NCBI RefSeq assembly: GCF_000313565.1
Contig: NZ_HE578930.1
Coordinates: 1 to 64,000 of the forward strand
Source: Dielma fastidiosa
GTDB taxonomy: Bacteria > Bacillota_I > Bacilli_A > Erysipelotrichales > Erysipelotrichaceae
Length of the DNA: 64,000 nucleotides
Direction: 5' to 3'
Part shown: in pieces, positions 1 through 9,144 of the stretch
Layout of the letters: every line of letters starts with the position of its first letter
How positions within the stretch are numbered: the stretch's first letter is position 1
Notes under the pieces: model-generated
Database searches by the model: none
Seen by the model: the letters and a program-made list of their open reading frames with translations, nothing else
Told to the model about the DNA's origin: nothing
Made by a program: the position numbers and the translations under genes

Positions 1-372
1 AATCGTATCCTTGCTACTATTATATCATTCATGAACCAGAAATCAACCTAAAATTGAAAGTTTTTCGAAAAAGCACCCCGAAAACAGTGTATTTATCCGA
101 ATATTTAACGAAAAAGTGGGAAAGCTAATCCATTAAAGTATCCAAATAAACGCAATGATTGAAAATGCTTTCCCTTTATATCACCAAACAGTAATATAAA
201 CATCTTAGCCTTTTCTGGTAAATCAATGATTACATTGTATCCAGGCTTAGCCTTGTCACAACTTTGGACCAGCATAAGCCAACAATTCCAATACATTGAT
301 ATTATAGCATAAACTTTTAAAAAGTGAACAAAATGCACAATTTTTTACATCTTTTTTACATCACTATCATTC
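1..372. other. Left-edge region, no supported gene
   Basis: This is AT-rich sequence left of the dbpA terminator. The only long frame is a 77-codon minus-strand frame (105-338) that begins at GTG, has no Shine-Dalgarno sequence and resembles no family I recognise. I see no tRNA-like or other structured element. It may hold the edge of a neighbouring gene lying outside the window. Confidence 0.5.
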
Positions 373-418
373 AAATAAAAGACAGACGTTCACAACACTT
401 CACGCCTGCCTTTTATTT
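373..418 (-). terminator. Rho-independent terminator of dbpA
   Basis: Two 17-base arms (373-389 and 402-418) pair across a 12-base loop. In the minus-strand transcript the two imperfect positions become G-U pairs, and the 3' arm ends in a U-rich run. The hairpin begins about 50 bases beyond the dbpA stop. Confidence 0.75.
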
Positions 419-465
419 AGTATCAAAAGATAAGTCAAATAACCTTCCATTAATTCACTAACCGC

Positions 466-1887
466 TTATCTTTTCTTTTCCACTGTAATTTGCTTATTCT
501 TTATACTCTTTCCTTGCAGCCCCCGCAGCACCAATTCTCCTTTACCATTAAGAATCTCCGCATAACTAGTAGTCTCCAAAACCTCAATAATCCCTATATC
601 ATTAAATTCCACACCTGGCACATCCATAATTGCCCCGACCAGATCTTTAGCTCTCAGCTTCTTATTCCGCCCGCCTTTAAAATAAAGCTTGCATTTATCC
701 TCATCAATCACTTCCTCTTTCTGTCTAATCTCTTCAGATCGGCTCAGTATTGAATCATATACCACACCTTCAAACGCTTGCTCATCAATGCATGCCAGCT
801 CCGTTTCCAGTTCTTCCTGCACCATATTCAAATACTTCATCTGCGTTGGCAGCACCAGCGAAATAGCTTTTCCTTTCTTATCAACACGTCCGCATCGGCC
901 GATCCGATGAATAAAATCCTCGGTGGTAGTTGGAAACTCATAATTGATAACATGGGTAACATTCGCAACATCAATGCCTCTGCCGGCTACATCAGTCGCT
1001 ACCAAGACACGGTACTTTCCTTTTTTAAAATCCCGCATATTAGCCAGCCGTTCTTCCTGCATCAGACCACCGTGTATCATCAGACAGCTGATCCGCTTTT
1101 CACAAAGCAGATCAAACACCTGCTCCACACTCTCCCTGAAATTACAGAAGATCATTGCCTGCTGCGGCAATTCTTTATATAACACTTTAAGCAATTGCTC
1201 CTCTTTGCATTCCTTATCCGCCTTCACATAAAACAAATCTACATTCGTATTGTACTTTTTAACTTCACCGACTTTAATCACTTCCGCATCATGCAAATAT
1301 GTTTCCGCAATTTCCTTAATCGAATCATTGATTGTCGCAGAAAACATAGCCATCGTACATTTAGCCGGCAGATAACTTAATATTTTAGTTACCTCCTCTA
1401 TAAAACCCAGATTCAGCATTTCATCCGCTTCATCCAAAATACACGTATGGACATGATCCAGATTCAGCGTACCACGCTCTAAATGATCAAGCACCCGGCC
1501 CGCCGTACCAACTACCACATGCACCTTTTGCTTTAAATCCATGATTTGACTTTTAAATGGCTGCTTGCCAAATAACGTAACCGCATTAATCCTTTTATAT
1601 GCTCCTAAAGACTTAAAATCAACCTGCACCTGTCTCGCAAGCTCTCGAGTCGGCGTCAGCACCAGCACCTGCGGTTCATTTCCCAGCCAGTCAATCTTTT
1701 CAATTTCGGGAATCGCATAGCTTGCAGTTTTCCCACTCCCAGTCTTTGACTGTACTAAAACATCTCTGTCCGCCAGCAAGGCAGGAATCACTTTTTCCTG
1801 CACCGGCAAAGCCTCTTCATATCCCAAAAGCGCTGCCGCTTTTAGTAATTCATCACTTAAATTAAAATTTTTAAATAACATTTTCAT
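466..1887 (-). CDS. dbpA: DEAD-box ATP-dependent RNA helicase, DbpA/YxiN type
   Basis: An RNA helicase likely to act on 23S rRNA during assembly of the large ribosomal subunit. The core motifs are all visible: the Q motif near residues 22-30, TGSGKT at 49-54, PTREL near 79, DEAD at 152-155, SAT at 183-185, ATDVAGRGID near 297 and HRIGRCGR at 327-334. The last ~75 residues match the DbpA RNA-binding domain (KLYFKGGRNKKLRAKDLVGA), which in this family recognises hairpin 92 of 23S rRNA. The length of 473 aa is normal. Two ATGs, 6 bases apart, follow a GTGAGG site, and the second (1881) is better spaced. It appears monocistronic. Confidence 0.95.
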   Translation of the reverse strand: MKMLFKNFNLSDELLKAAALLGYEEALPVQEKVIPALLADRDVLVQSKTGSGKTASYAIPEIEKIDWLGNEPQVLVLTPTRELARQVQVDFKSLGAYKRINAVTLFGKQPFKSQIMDLKQKVHVVVGTAGRVLDHLERGTLNLDHVHTCILDEADEMLNLGFIEEVTKILSYLPAKCTMAMFSATINDSIKEIAETYLHDAEVIKVGEVKKYNTNVDLFYVKADKECKEEQLLKVLYKELPQQAMIFCNFRESVEQVFDLLCEKRISCLMIHGGLMQEERLANMRDFKKGKYRVLVATDVAGRGIDVANVTHVINYEFPTTTEDFIHRIGRCGRVDKKGKAISLVLPTQMKYLNMVQEELETELACIDEQAFEGVVYDSILSRSEEIRQKEEVIDEDKCKLYFKGGRNKKLRAKDLVGAIMDVPGVEFNDIGIIEVLETTSYAEILNGKGELVLRGLQGKSIKNKQITVEKKR

Positions 1888-1971
1888 CTACCTCACCCTG
1901 ATATTTTAAGCTGAAACTGACATTTTCACAAGAAAATAATCAACAGTTTGAGAATTTTTCTAAATAAAATA

Positions 1972-2024
1972 TCGAAGTTCTTTAAACTTTACTATATAAT
2001 AGTAGAAGAGATGGCTCTGCCATC
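1972..2024 (+). promoter_or_regulatory. Promoter and small palindrome upstream of the XRE gene
   Basis: A perfect -10 (TATAAT, 1995-2000) has a weak -35 (TCGAAG, 1972-1977) 17 bases upstream. In the transcribed leader GATGGC (2010-2015) and GCCATC (2019-2024) form a short inverted repeat just before the AAGGAGG ribosome site. The repeat could be an operator for the encoded repressor, which is inference. Confidence 0.45.
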
Positions 2025-2043
2025 GATTGAAGGAGGTAACTAT

Positions 2044-2379
2044 ATGACTAGAGATATTGGTACGATTTTAAAAAATGCAATGGAAGTGCAAGGCCTTAAA
2101 CAGAAAGAAGTGGCTGCGGCTACTCATTTATCTCAAAATACAATAAGCAATTACATCAACGGTAAACGCCGTCCTGATTCAGAAACATTGCTGATGCTTT
2201 GCGATATTTTAAAACTTGACTTCCGCGCAGTTGTTCAAGGCGGTATGGAAGAGGATACGATTTACACCCTCACTAAACAAGAAAGCCAGCTGCTGAGCGG
2301 TTACCGTGAAATTACGGCTGAAGAACAAAACAATATTTTATCTTATGTCAACTTTTTAAAAGATCATCAGGCTAAATAG
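2044..2379 (+). CDS. XRE-family helix-turn-helix regulator
   Basis: A 111-residue DNA-binding protein. Residues 8-62 form a Cro/C1-type HTH with recognition segment LSQNTISNYINGKRRP. The remaining ~45 residues are a helical tail. The open frame extends upstream to 1948, but ATG 2044 is chosen because AAGGAGG lies 7 bases before it. It is the first gene of a likely three-gene unit with an ArsC-like protein and a DtxR-type regulator. The regulon is unknown, and autoregulation is plausible from the palindrome in its leader. Confidence 0.85.
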   Translation: MTRDIGTILKNAMEVQGLKQKEVAAATHLSQNTISNYINGKRRPDSETLLMLCDILKLDFRAVVQGGMEEDTIYTLTKQESQLLSGYREITAEEQNNILSYVNFLKDHQAK

Positions 2380-2425
2380 ACGCTTTATTTATTATTTTGT
2401 GTTAATATAGACATGAGGTGATTTG

Positions 2426-2794
2426 ATGCAGTTTATTGAGTATCCTAAATGCAGCACTTGCATCAAAGCAAGAAAATATCTTGAAGCAAAGAATGTAACA
2501 TTCATCGATCGGCATATTCATGTTGATACGCCTACCGCTGATGAATTAAAACGGTGGATACCGCTCAGCGGTCTTACTGTTGAACAATTTTTCAATACCA
2601 GCGGCAAGGTTTACCGCGATAACAATTATAAGGAAAAGCTTAAAATCATGAGCTATGATGAGAAAATCAAAGCCCTGTCCGAGAATGGCATGCTGATTAA
2701 ACGTCCGCTGCTGGTCAGTGATACAAAAGTATTAGTTGGTTTTAAGGAATCCGCATATGAAGAAATAGCGAGGGAAATGAATCATGAATCATAG
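2426..2794 (+). CDS. ArsC/Spx-family thioredoxin-fold protein
   Basis: A small (122 aa) arsenate-reductase-like protein. It opens with a beta strand and the redox motif CSTC at residues 9-12, followed by the helix KARKYL, as in the Spx/YffB branch of the ArsC family. The C-terminal RPLLV segment, containing the family's RP dipeptide, is present near residue 91. ATG 2426 is chosen over TTG 2423 because GAGGTG lies 5 bases upstream. It overlaps the following DtxR gene by 11 bases, so translation is probably coupled. Whether it is an Spx-like transcription factor, an arsenate reductase or another thiol protein cannot be decided from sequence. Spx itself is usually longer and is better conserved at its RNA-polymerase contacts. 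Confidence 0.8.
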   Translation: MQFIEYPKCSTCIKARKYLEAKNVTFIDRHIHVDTPTADELKRWIPLSGLTVEQFFNTSGKVYRDNNYKEKLKIMSYDEKIKALSENGMLIKRPLLVSDTKVLVGFKESAYEEIAREMNHES

Positions 2795-3158
2795 TGATCG
2801 ATTAGGTGAAAGTGCTGAAATGTATCTTGAAACAATACTTTTATTGGAGAAAAACGGTAAAGTTCGTTCTGTGGATATAGCTAAAAGTTTAAATGTATCA
2901 AAACCAAGTGTTAATAAAGCGATGAATGTTTTAAAAGAAATGGGTTTTGTAACACAGGAGACTTATGGTGAAGTACATCTGACGGAAGCCGGACGGCAAA
3001 AAGCCAGTGATGTCTATAACCGACATGAAATATTATGTGATTTTTTAGAAGGTGTTCTGCATGTTTCAAGAGAGAACGCAGAGAATGATGCTTGTAAGAT
3101 TGAGCATGTTGTCTGTGATGAAACTATCAATAAAATCAAAGAATTTATGAAAAAGTGA
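2784..3158 (+). CDS. DtxR/MntR-family metal-dependent repressor
   Basis: A 124-residue regulator. A winged HTH occupies residues ~8-75 (EMYLETILLL, VRSVDIAKSLNVSKPSVNKAM, VHLTEAGRQKA). A shortened dimer and metal domain with the family pattern RHEILCDFLEGVL and ACKIEHVV follows. His and Glu/Asp residues suited to Mn or Fe binding are present, and no SH3-like third domain exists, so it is of MntR size. It starts inside the end of the ArsC-like gene. A terminator follows directly. Its target genes are not evident from the window. Confidence 0.85.
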   Translation: MNHSDRLGESAEMYLETILLLEKNGKVRSVDIAKSLNVSKPSVNKAMNVLKEMGFVTQETYGEVHLTEAGRQKASDVYNRHEILCDFLEGVLHVSRENAENDACKIEHVVCDETINKIKEFMKK

Positions 3159-3182
3159 TGATTCCTTTCATCACTTTTTTAT
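3151..3182 (+). terminator. Terminator after the DtxR-family gene
   Basis: The arms AAAAGTGATGA (3151-3161) and TCATCACTTTT (3168-3178) form an 11-bp stem followed by a T run. The hairpin overlaps the stop codon of the DtxR-type gene. Confidence 0.85.
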
Positions 3183-3192
3183 TGTATATGCA

Positions 3193-3221
3193 TTGTAAAT
3201 GCTATGAAAACTGACTATAAT
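3193..3221 (+). promoter_or_regulatory. Sigma-A-type promoter of lrgAB
   Basis: TTGTAA (3193-3198), a 17-base spacer and TATAAT (3216-3221) stand just upstream of lrgA and just after the preceding terminator, so lrgAB has its own promoter. Confidence 0.7.
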
Positions 3222-3254
3222 AAAAATCGTTATATCAAAAAATGAGGGAATCTT

Positions 3255-3611
3255 ATGAAACTTCTGGAACAATGCGCTTTATTATTCGCTGTCTGTCTTG
3301 GATCAATTGCTATTGCCGAGAGTCTGCCGTTTAATTTTCCTGTCAGCATTATCAGCATGGCTATCCTTTTTATATTATTATGTACTAAAATTATCAAGGA
3401 ACATCAGATTGCTGATATTGGTGATTATCTATTAAAAAATATGGCTTTTCTTTTCATTCCTGCCGGTGTTGGCATCATGGAATATTTTGAATTATTGAAA
3501 AGTCAGGCGCTGATTTTGCTGCTGATTTGTCTGTTCACTACTTTACTTACTTTTTTTTCCACTGTTTTGACAGTGCAGGGAGTTCAGAAATTGATAAGGA
3601 GGGGAAATTAG
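3255..3611 (+). CDS. lrgA: LrgA/CidA-family holin-like membrane protein
   Basis: A 118-residue membrane protein with four predicted hydrophobic segments (residues ~5-25, 32-48, 60-82 and 85-112). It has the CidA/LrgA pattern, including LFIPAGVGIMEYF in the third segment. In the family these are holin- or antiholin-like proteins linked to murein hydrolase control and overflow metabolism. GAGGG precedes the ATG. The gene is separated by a single base from lrgB, as in the conserved lrgAB pair. No LytSR two-component system is seen in the window. Confidence 0.88.
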   Translation: MKLLEQCALLFAVCLGSIAIAESLPFNFPVSIISMAILFILLCTKIIKEHQIADIGDYLLKNMAFLFIPAGVGIMEYFELLKSQALILLLICLFTTLLTFFSTVLTVQGVQKLIRRGN

Positions 3612-3612
3612 T

Positions 3613-4302
3613 ATGAACGAAATTATTGCTTCTCCTTTATTCTCTATATTTCTATGTATCATTGCTTATAAAATCGGATTGCTGATCCAGCAGAAGACGA
3701 AACTGGCAGTTGCCAACCCATTGCTGATTGCAATTCTGATTGTGATTGTTTTTCTGAGTGCTGCCGGCATATCCCTTGATCAATTTAATCAGGGCGCTTC
3801 TTTTATCTCAATGTTTCTCACACCTGCTACCTGCATGTTAGCCCTATCTATTTACCGCCAGGCTGATAAACTAAAAAAGAATCTAATTCCCATTCTAGCC
3901 GGCACTTTAGTAGGATCCATCGTATCCATGACTTCTGTTATGCTGCTTTGCAATGTATTTCAGCTTGATGAAGCTATGGCTTATTCGCTGATTCCCAAAT
4001 CCGTAACCACTCCCATTGCCATGGACGTCAGTGCTTCTTTAGGCGGCATCGTACCGATCACCATTGCCGCAGTGATTATAACCGGCATAATTGGGGCTGT
4101 TTTAGCGCCAACCCTAATTAAAGTTTTTAAAATTAAAGATCCTGTTGTTCGCGGCATTGCCATCGGCACCTCTTCGCATGCGCTCGGCACATCAAAAGCA
4201 TTGGAAATCGGTGAGGTTGAAGGTGCAATGAGCGGTATTGCTTTGGGCCTTTGCGGAATTATCACTGTGATACTTTCACTTGTATTGGCATCGTTTCTAT
4301 AA
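3613..4302 (+). CDS. lrgB: LrgB/CidB-family membrane protein
   Basis: A 229-residue integral membrane protein with seven or so hydrophobic segments. It carries the LrgB signatures SLIPKSVTTPIAM (near residue 130) and GIAIGTSSHALGTSKALEIGEVEGAMSG near the C-terminus, which are characteristic of the family. It is the partner of LrgA. The ribosome site AAGGAGGGG lies inside the 3' end of lrgA, so the two are translationally coupled. Proposed roles in related bacteria include control of autolysis and export of small organic acids, and which applies here is unknown. Confidence 0.9.
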   Translation: MNEIIASPLFSIFLCIIAYKIGLLIQQKTKLAVANPLLIAILIVIVFLSAAGISLDQFNQGASFISMFLTPATCMLALSIYRQADKLKKNLIPILAGTLVGSIVSMTSVMLLCNVFQLDEAMAYSLIPKSVTTPIAMDVSASLGGIVPITIAAVIITGIIGAVLAPTLIKVFKIKDPVVRGIAIGTSSHALGTSKALEIGEVEGAMSGIALGLCGIITVILSLVLASFL

Positions 4303-4336
4303 TTATTGATATCATAATATATCAGCTTCGACTAAT

Positions 4337-4390
4337 AAAAATGCATTATTATCACCATCCGCTATCCGGACAGCTAAATAATGCATTTTT
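4337..4390. terminator. Bidirectional terminator between lrgB and the 4394 gene
   Basis: AAAAATGCATTATT (4337-4350) pairs with its complement at 4377-4390. The 3' side runs into Ts on the plus strand and the mirror image gives a U run on the minus strand, so it can serve both converging units. Confidence 0.8.
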
Positions 4391-4393
4391 TTA

Positions 4394-4705
4394 TTATTTA
4401 TGAATAATGACCCGCGTTCTTTTTCTGATTGTAGATAAACGTTTTGCCGCTGATCTTTTCAAACGATCATCATGAATCTCTACCCGTCTTAAAAGCTCAT
4501 TCATGTGACGGATTTGTGCAGGTTTAGGTCTTGCAATCGCAACCTTTTCGATCGATGCCGAAACGATTGGCTCACTAACCGCTGATGTTTCAGCCTTGTT
4601 TTTCTTTTCCTGACTTATTTTCACGATTTTGGACACTGCACTGATTGCCACACCAGCCATCCCGATACCAATAAATACAGTACCAATTGTCTTAAGCATA
4701 CTCAT
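4394..4705 (-). CDS. Small membrane-anchored hypothetical protein
   Basis: A 103-residue protein I do not recognise. Residues ~5-28 (IGTVFIGIGMAGVAISAVSKIV) form one hydrophobic segment and the rest is highly basic and polar (KKNK, RPKP, RKRTR). This suggests a single-pass anchor with a positively charged cytoplasmic tail. AAGGAG lies 7 bases before ATG. It ends the unit that begins with the HAD gene 4 bases upstream and is followed by a terminator. Confidence 0.6.
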   Translation of the reverse strand: MSMLKTIGTVFIGIGMAGVAISAVSKIVKISQEKKNKAETSAVSEPIVSASIEKVAIARPKPAQIRHMNELLRRVEIHDDRLKRSAAKRLSTIRKRTRVIIHK

Positions 4706-4709
4706 GGAA

Positions 4710-5360
4710 TCACTCCTTATTTATTTTTTTAATTATATCTAATACTTGATCTACCGTATCAATCAGCATATCCGCTTGATCTTGATGAAAACCATACTGA
4801 GCAGCCCGTATGGCAGCTACTGATAAACCGCTGCCTTTTGCCGCCGCTATACCAGTATCTGAATCTTCAATGACTAGATATTCATCTGCTTCATACCCAA
4901 GCGCATCTCTGGCTGCATTATAAACAGCTGGATCCGGCTTTGATTTAGGATAATCTTCACCGCTGACTATCAGATCAAACATATTTTCTAAACCGCAGAT
5001 ACGAATCATTTCATTAATACTTTTTTTAGGAGAAGTTGAGACGATTGCAGTTTTAATATGCTGCTGCTTTAACGAACGCAGTGTTTCTTTTACCCCCGCG
5101 TTCAAGATTTCATCATAGGGGAAATGGTAAGTTTCTGAAAATTGTTTATAAACATCGATGATTTTTTCCAATTCAGCGTCTGACTTCTCTGGGAACAGCT
5201 TCTGCATGATGACATCCAGATCGAGTCCAGCAAAAGAATTCATTCTTTCTTTTGTGAAATGATAGCCATATTGGCTGAAAAAATCAATTTTACGCTGACT
5301 ATAAACCGGCTCTGAGTCAATCAGAACACCGTCCATATCAAATAACACCGCTTTAATCAT
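4710..5360 (-). CDS. HAD-superfamily phosphatase, beta-phosphoglucomutase-like
   Basis: A 216-residue HAD hydrolase of subclass I. Motif I is FDMDGVLID near residues 6-14, with the nucleophile and acid Asp pair. A helical cap follows (residues ~16-85). Motif II is IVSTSP, the motif III Lys lies in YPKSKPDP, and motif IV is VIEDSDTGIAAA. The substrate is probably a small phosphorylated sugar or nucleotide, but specificity cannot be read. ATG 5360 is preferred to the in-frame GTG 6 bases upstream because GGAAGG sits 5 bases before it. It is followed closely by the small membrane protein gene. Confidence 0.88.
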   Translation of the reverse strand: MIKAVLFDMDGVLIDSEPVYSQRKIDFFSQYGYHFTKERMNSFAGLDLDVIMQKLFPEKSDAELEKIIDVYKQFSETYHFPYDEILNAGVKETLRSLKQQHIKTAIVSTSPKKSINEMIRICGLENMFDLIVSGEDYPKSKPDPAVYNAARDALGYEADEYLVIEDSDTGIAAAKGSGLSVAAIRAAQYGFHQDQADMLIDTVDQVLDIIKKINKE

Positions 5361-5461
5361 AGGCACCTTCCAGACTTTTTAGATAATAAGCTTGCATCGT
5401 TCTCTTCTCCTATATGCTTCATCATATACTTCTTACACACGAATGTCAATTACACCTGATT

Positions 5462-7327
5462 TTACTGATTTTGGCGTTTGCGCTGTTCAAGATGAATTGC
5501 TAAAACAGCTATATCCGCAGGATTAACCCCCGATATTCGGGAAGCCTGACCTACGCTTGCCGGCTGAATTGCCTTTAGCTTCTGACGGCCTTCAAGCGAT
5601 AAATTTTCAACCTCATCATAATTGATACCAATCAGTTTTAGATTCTCCATCGCTTTTAGTTTATCTGCTTCTTTACGCGCCTTGCGAATATAACCTTCAT
5701 ATTTAACTTCAATTTCTATCTGACGGGCTGCTTCTTCAGAAATCTCCAAATGCGTATATGGTTTTAATTCATTAATTGTCACACCCGGCCGTTTCAGCAG
5801 TTCTAAAGCGCTGATTCCTTCAGTCAGCGGGTCGAAGTCAAGTTTTTCAAGATAGAGAGCTACCTCTGATTTAGAGGTGAAACGAATCGCTGAGAGTGCC
5901 TTTGCACCTGCTTCTATATCACTTATCTTCTTTTTAAAACGATCATAACGATTCTGTGAGATCAAGCCGATTTCATAGCCTTTTTCAGTCAGCCGCATAT
6001 CCGCGTTATCATGGCGCAGCAGCAATCGATATTCAGCTCTTGATGTCAATAGCCGATAAGGCTCCTGTGTACCTTTCGTAACCAAATCGTCAATCATTAC
6101 ACCGATATAAGCTTCGTCACGATGCAGGATCAAGCCTTCTTTGCCATCAAGCTTTAAGCTGGCATTGATTCCTGCCATCAACCCCTGCGCCGCTGCTTCC
6201 TCATAGCCGCTGGTACCGTTGATCTGACCGGCCGTAAACAGATTTTCAACAGCAATTAATTCCAGCGTCGGCTTTAATTGCAGCGGATCTATAGCATCAT
6301 ATTCTATTGCATAGGCATATTTCTTAATCCGGCAGTTTTCAAGACCCGGCAGTGAATGCAGCATTTGATCCTGAATATGATGCGGCATTGATGTAGAGAA
6401 CCCCTGAACATAAGTAGTGTCCAATGATTCTGATTCAGGCTCTAAAAATATTTGATGTCTTTCCTTATCAGCAAAACGCACCAATTTATCTTCGATTGAA
6501 GGGCAGTATCTAGGTCCCACGCCTTTAACCAAACCAGAATACATGGCCGATTCCTTCAAGTTATCATTAATAATTTTATGTGTTTGCGGGGCCGTATAGG
6601 TTAAATAGCAGACATGCTGTTTCTCGAAAGGTCGCACGTCCTCACGTTTAGTATCAGCCGAAAAGCAGACAAACTCATCCGTTCCCGGCTGCAGCTCGGT
6701 CTTTGAAAAGTCAATGCTGTCAGTATAAACTCTGGCGGGCGTACCTGTTTTTAAACGGAATGTTCTTAAACCGGCCATTCTTAAACTCTCCGATAGCTTT
6801 TCTGTCGTCGGTTCATCATCCGGTCCGCTTGGTGTTGCCGTATGCCCAACCATAACTAAGGAGCTCATAAATGTACCGCTGGTAATGATCAGCGCTCTGC
6901 AAGAAACTATTTCACCGGTGTTTAATCTTATGCCGACTGCTTTGCCGTCTTGAATTAATACTTCCTCAACAATAGCTTCCCGCACCTTAAGATTTTTAGT
7001 ACTCAAAACCACATTCTGCATGTATTTTTTATAAGCGATTTTATCACTTTGCACCCGCAGACACTGAACACCGGGGCCCTTTGTAGTATTCAGCATTTTG
7101 AACTGCAAAGCAGTAGCATCAGCTGCTCTGCCCATTTCACCGCCTAAAGCATCAATTTCCCGTACAACGATACCTTTTGCCGGACCGCCGACACTTGGAT
7201 TGCACGGCATAGCGGCAATCATATCTATATGCATAGTGAATAAGATTGTTTCTTTATTTAAACGGGCTGCCGCTAATGCCGCTTCAACACCAGCATGGCC
7301 GCCGCCCAGTACGATTACATCAACCAT
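5462..7327 (-). CDS. mnmG: tRNA uridine-5-carboxymethylaminomethyl modification enzyme MnmG (GidA)
   Basis: A 621-residue FAD protein that works with MnmE to modify U34 of tRNAs. The dinucleotide-binding motif [12 protein letters not shown] opens the protein. [12 protein letters not shown] (~residues 41-52) and the catalytic-Cys region around [12 protein letters not shown] follow. The C-terminal helical MnmE and tRNA-binding domain ends with [16 protein letters not shown]. The length is normal. A GAGGAG site precedes ATG 7327. In most Bacillota it stands between mnmE and rsmG near the origin. Here neither is adjacent, and rsmG lies 18 kb away. Confidence 0.97.
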   Translation of the reverse strand: MVDVIVLGGGHAGVEAALAAARLNKETILFTMHIDMIAAMPCNPSVGGPAKGIVVREIDALGGEMGRAADATALQFKMLNTTKGPGVQCLRVQSDKIAYKKYMQNVVLSTKNLKVREAIVEEVLIQDGKAVGIRLNTGEIVSCRALIITSGTFMSSLVMVGHTATPSGPDDEPTTEKLSESLRMAGLRTFRLKTGTPARVYTDSIDFSKTELQPGTDEFVCFSADTKREDVRPFEKQHVCYLTYTAPQTHKIINDNLKESAMYSGLVKGVGPRYCPSIEDKLVRFADKERHQIFLEPESESLDTTYVQGFSTSMPHHIQDQMLHSLPGLENCRIKKYAYAIEYDAIDPLQLKPTLELIAVENLFTAGQINGTSGYEEAAAQGLMAGINASLKLDGKEGLILHRDEAYIGVMIDDLVTKGTQEPYRLLTSRAEYRLLLRHDNADMRLTEKGYEIGLISQNRYDRFKKKISDIEAGAKALSAIRFTSKSEVALYLEKLDFDPLTEGISALELLKRPGVTINELKPYTHLEISEEAARQIEIEVKYEGYIRKARKEADKLKAMENLKLIGINYDEVENLSLEGRQKLKAIQPASVGQASRISGVNPADIAVLAIHLEQRKRQNQ

Positions 7328-7398
7328 TTTACCAACTCCTCAACTTCCTACTATTATAGTACAATTTATATTAAATTTACCATGATTTCAATCAAAAA

Positions 7399-7443
7399 CA
7401 GCTCACTTTCAGATTTTACACCTAAGGGAGCTGCCGCATTGAT
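7399..7443 (-). terminator. Terminator after the glycosyltransferase gene
   Basis: On the minus strand CAGCTC (7438-7443) pairs with GAGCTG (7399-7404) across a long AT-rich loop and is followed by five Ts. The stem touches the stop codon of the glycosyltransferase gene. Confidence 0.5.
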
Positions 7444-8435
7444 TAAGCAAACCATTTAAAATAGATTGCGCGTATGATTCTGTCAGTTAGAAACAGTTTG
7501 TGTTTAAGCAGCAAAAATTCCATGCGTGTCTTATGATTCGCATAAGGCAGCCACCTTTCCATATCCTTCATCGCGTCTGAAATTAATGCGGATGCCGCCT
7601 TTCGGTCAACCTTAAAAAACGAATTGCTGCGATCAAGATAGCATAGAATATTCACTAAAAAGCTATGATAGCAACGTGCTTTTAAAACTTCAGGGATTTG
7701 GGGATTGGCATTCAAATATTCGATAACCGTTTGATTATTCGCAAGCGTCCCCTTTAAAAAGTTCTGCTGATTATCCTTAGACAATGAATTTTGATCACAA
7801 TCAATATAATGATAATAAGGCTTATTAATTAAGATCACTCGATCTATATGCTGATAATAATGTAAATTGAATATAAAATCTTCTGTATAATGAATATTTT
7901 CATCAAAAAATAAACCATTCTTTATTATTATCTCTTTAATATATAATTTATTGCAGACAGAATAAAATAATCGCCGACGATCTATTTCAAAATAATAATC
8001 TGAATCGTAATAGCTTACTGGTGTTTGATCATAAACATAGTCTTTGCTTTTGCCATGTTGATCTATGCGCCGTATTCCACAGATGCAAAGTCTATTTTCA
8101 GCCGCGTATTCCATCATTGCGGCTACTGTATCAGCCTCATATACATCATCTGAATCAAGAAACATAAGATATTTACCTGAAGCTTCTTTAATACCTCTGT
8201 TTCTCGCCGATGATACCCCGCCATTTGTCTGCTTAATTACTTTAATGCGTGAATCATTCGCAGCCATTGTCATGCATATTTCAGCCGATTGATCCTGACT
8301 GCCATCATCAACAACAATAATTTCTAAATACCTATAGGTTTGAGCCTGCAAAGACTGCAGACATCGGACAATAACTTTTTCACGATTATATACCGGTACG
8401 ATGATACTTACTGTATTTTCTTTCATTTTTAACAT
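7443..8435 (-). CDS. Family 2 glycosyltransferase
   Basis: A 330-residue GT-A fold enzyme. Residues ~8-100 carry the family signature: SIIVPVYNRE, IIVVDDGSQDQS, GGVSSARNRG and the metal-binding DSDD within YLMFLDSDDVY. The C-terminal part resembles the tails of polysaccharide and capsule glycosyltransferases of the EpsJ type. It lacks membrane segments and is probably peripheral at the inner face of the membrane. Its ATG overlaps the TAA of the upstream phosphatase gene (TAATG), so translation is coupled. Donor and acceptor are unknown. Confidence 0.9.
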   Translation of the reverse strand: MLKMKENTVSIIVPVYNREKVIVRCLQSLQAQTYRYLEIIVVDDGSQDQSAEICMTMAANDSRIKVIKQTNGGVSSARNRGIKEASGKYLMFLDSDDVYEADTVAAMMEYAAENRLCICGIRRIDQHGKSKDYVYDQTPVSYYDSDYYFEIDRRRLFYSVCNKLYIKEIIIKNGLFFDENIHYTEDFIFNLHYYQHIDRVILINKPYYHYIDCDQNSLSKDNQQNFLKGTLANNQTVIEYLNANPQIPEVLKARCYHSFLVNILCYLDRSNSFFKVDRKAASALISDAMKDMERWLPYANHKTRMEFLLLKHKLFLTDRIIRAIYFKWFA

Positions 8436-9139
8436 TAATTATCGTTTCTCTTAGGGGCTGCATAGAATTCCGCCATATCCTCCAGCCGCATACACCCCAG
8501 CTGTCCGCCCATATCCAGCATCGCGCATCCGCAGTCAATATCGCTCACATTCTTGCCATGCCAAATCCTGCAGGGTTTATCCATCTGATAAGCCGCCGTT
8601 GGTGTATGTCCGATAATTACATGCGGGCCTTCAAAAGTTTCATCAGCACCGATCCGCGTCCATACAAAAACATCACGCCATGAATGACCCAGATGCTCAG
8701 CCGGATCATAATCCTCTTGATTTTCATAGCATGGAGCGCCATGCACTAAACAAAACGTTTTGCCATTTACATCCAGGATCAGCTGCAGCGGTGCCTGTTC
8801 AAGAAAATGGATTACCGCTTCCCTTTCCTTATCGTTTAATGCCTCATAGCCCCTCATTGTTGGTTCACAGCCATTACGCAGCCATCGCTTCAAGGCTGTT
8901 TCATGATCCACATCCGTATCCGTATAATGATCCAGAAGCATCTTTTCATGATTACCCAAAATAAAAGTGCAATTCTTCATTCCCATAACCTTTTTCAACA
9001 ATAAAATACCATCAGGACCGCGATCCACAGCATCCCCAAGCATATATAAATGGTCAGTTTCTTTAAATTCAATTTTATCCAGCATCTGATTAAACAGCTC
9101 CAGCTGACCATGCAGGTCACTGATTACATACGTACTCAT
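8435..9139 (-). CDS. PPP-family metallophosphatase
   Basis: A 234-residue calcineurin-like phosphoesterase. The metal motifs appear in order: SDLHG (residues ~6-10), GDAVDRGPDG, LGNHEKM and, near the C-terminus, IIGHTPT. This layout fits bacterial PPP phosphatases of the PrpA/PrpB or diadenosine-tetraphosphatase type. The longer frame upstream to 9211 is rejected. ATG 9139 has AGAGGTGA 6 bases upstream and starts directly with the first beta strand. It is likely co-transcribed with the glycosyltransferase and with the MFS gene that ends 5 bases upstream. Confidence 0.88.
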   Translation of the reverse strand: MSTYVISDLHGQLELFNQMLDKIEFKETDHLYMLGDAVDRGPDGILLLKKVMGMKNCTFILGNHEKMLLDHYTDTDVDHETALKRWLRNGCEPTMRGYEALNDKEREAVIHFLEQAPLQLILDVNGKTFCLVHGAPCYENQEDYDPAEHLGHSWRDVFVWTRIGADETFEGPHVIIGHTPTAAYQMDKPCRIWHGKNVSDIDCGCAMLDMGGQLGCMRLEDMAEFYAAPKRNDN

Positions 9140-9144
9140 TCCTA

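Noticed and set aside
105-338. 77-codon minus-strand frame beyond the dbpA terminator
   Set aside because: It starts at GTG with no ribosome site and resembles no known family. It could be the remnant of a gene but nothing supports calling it.
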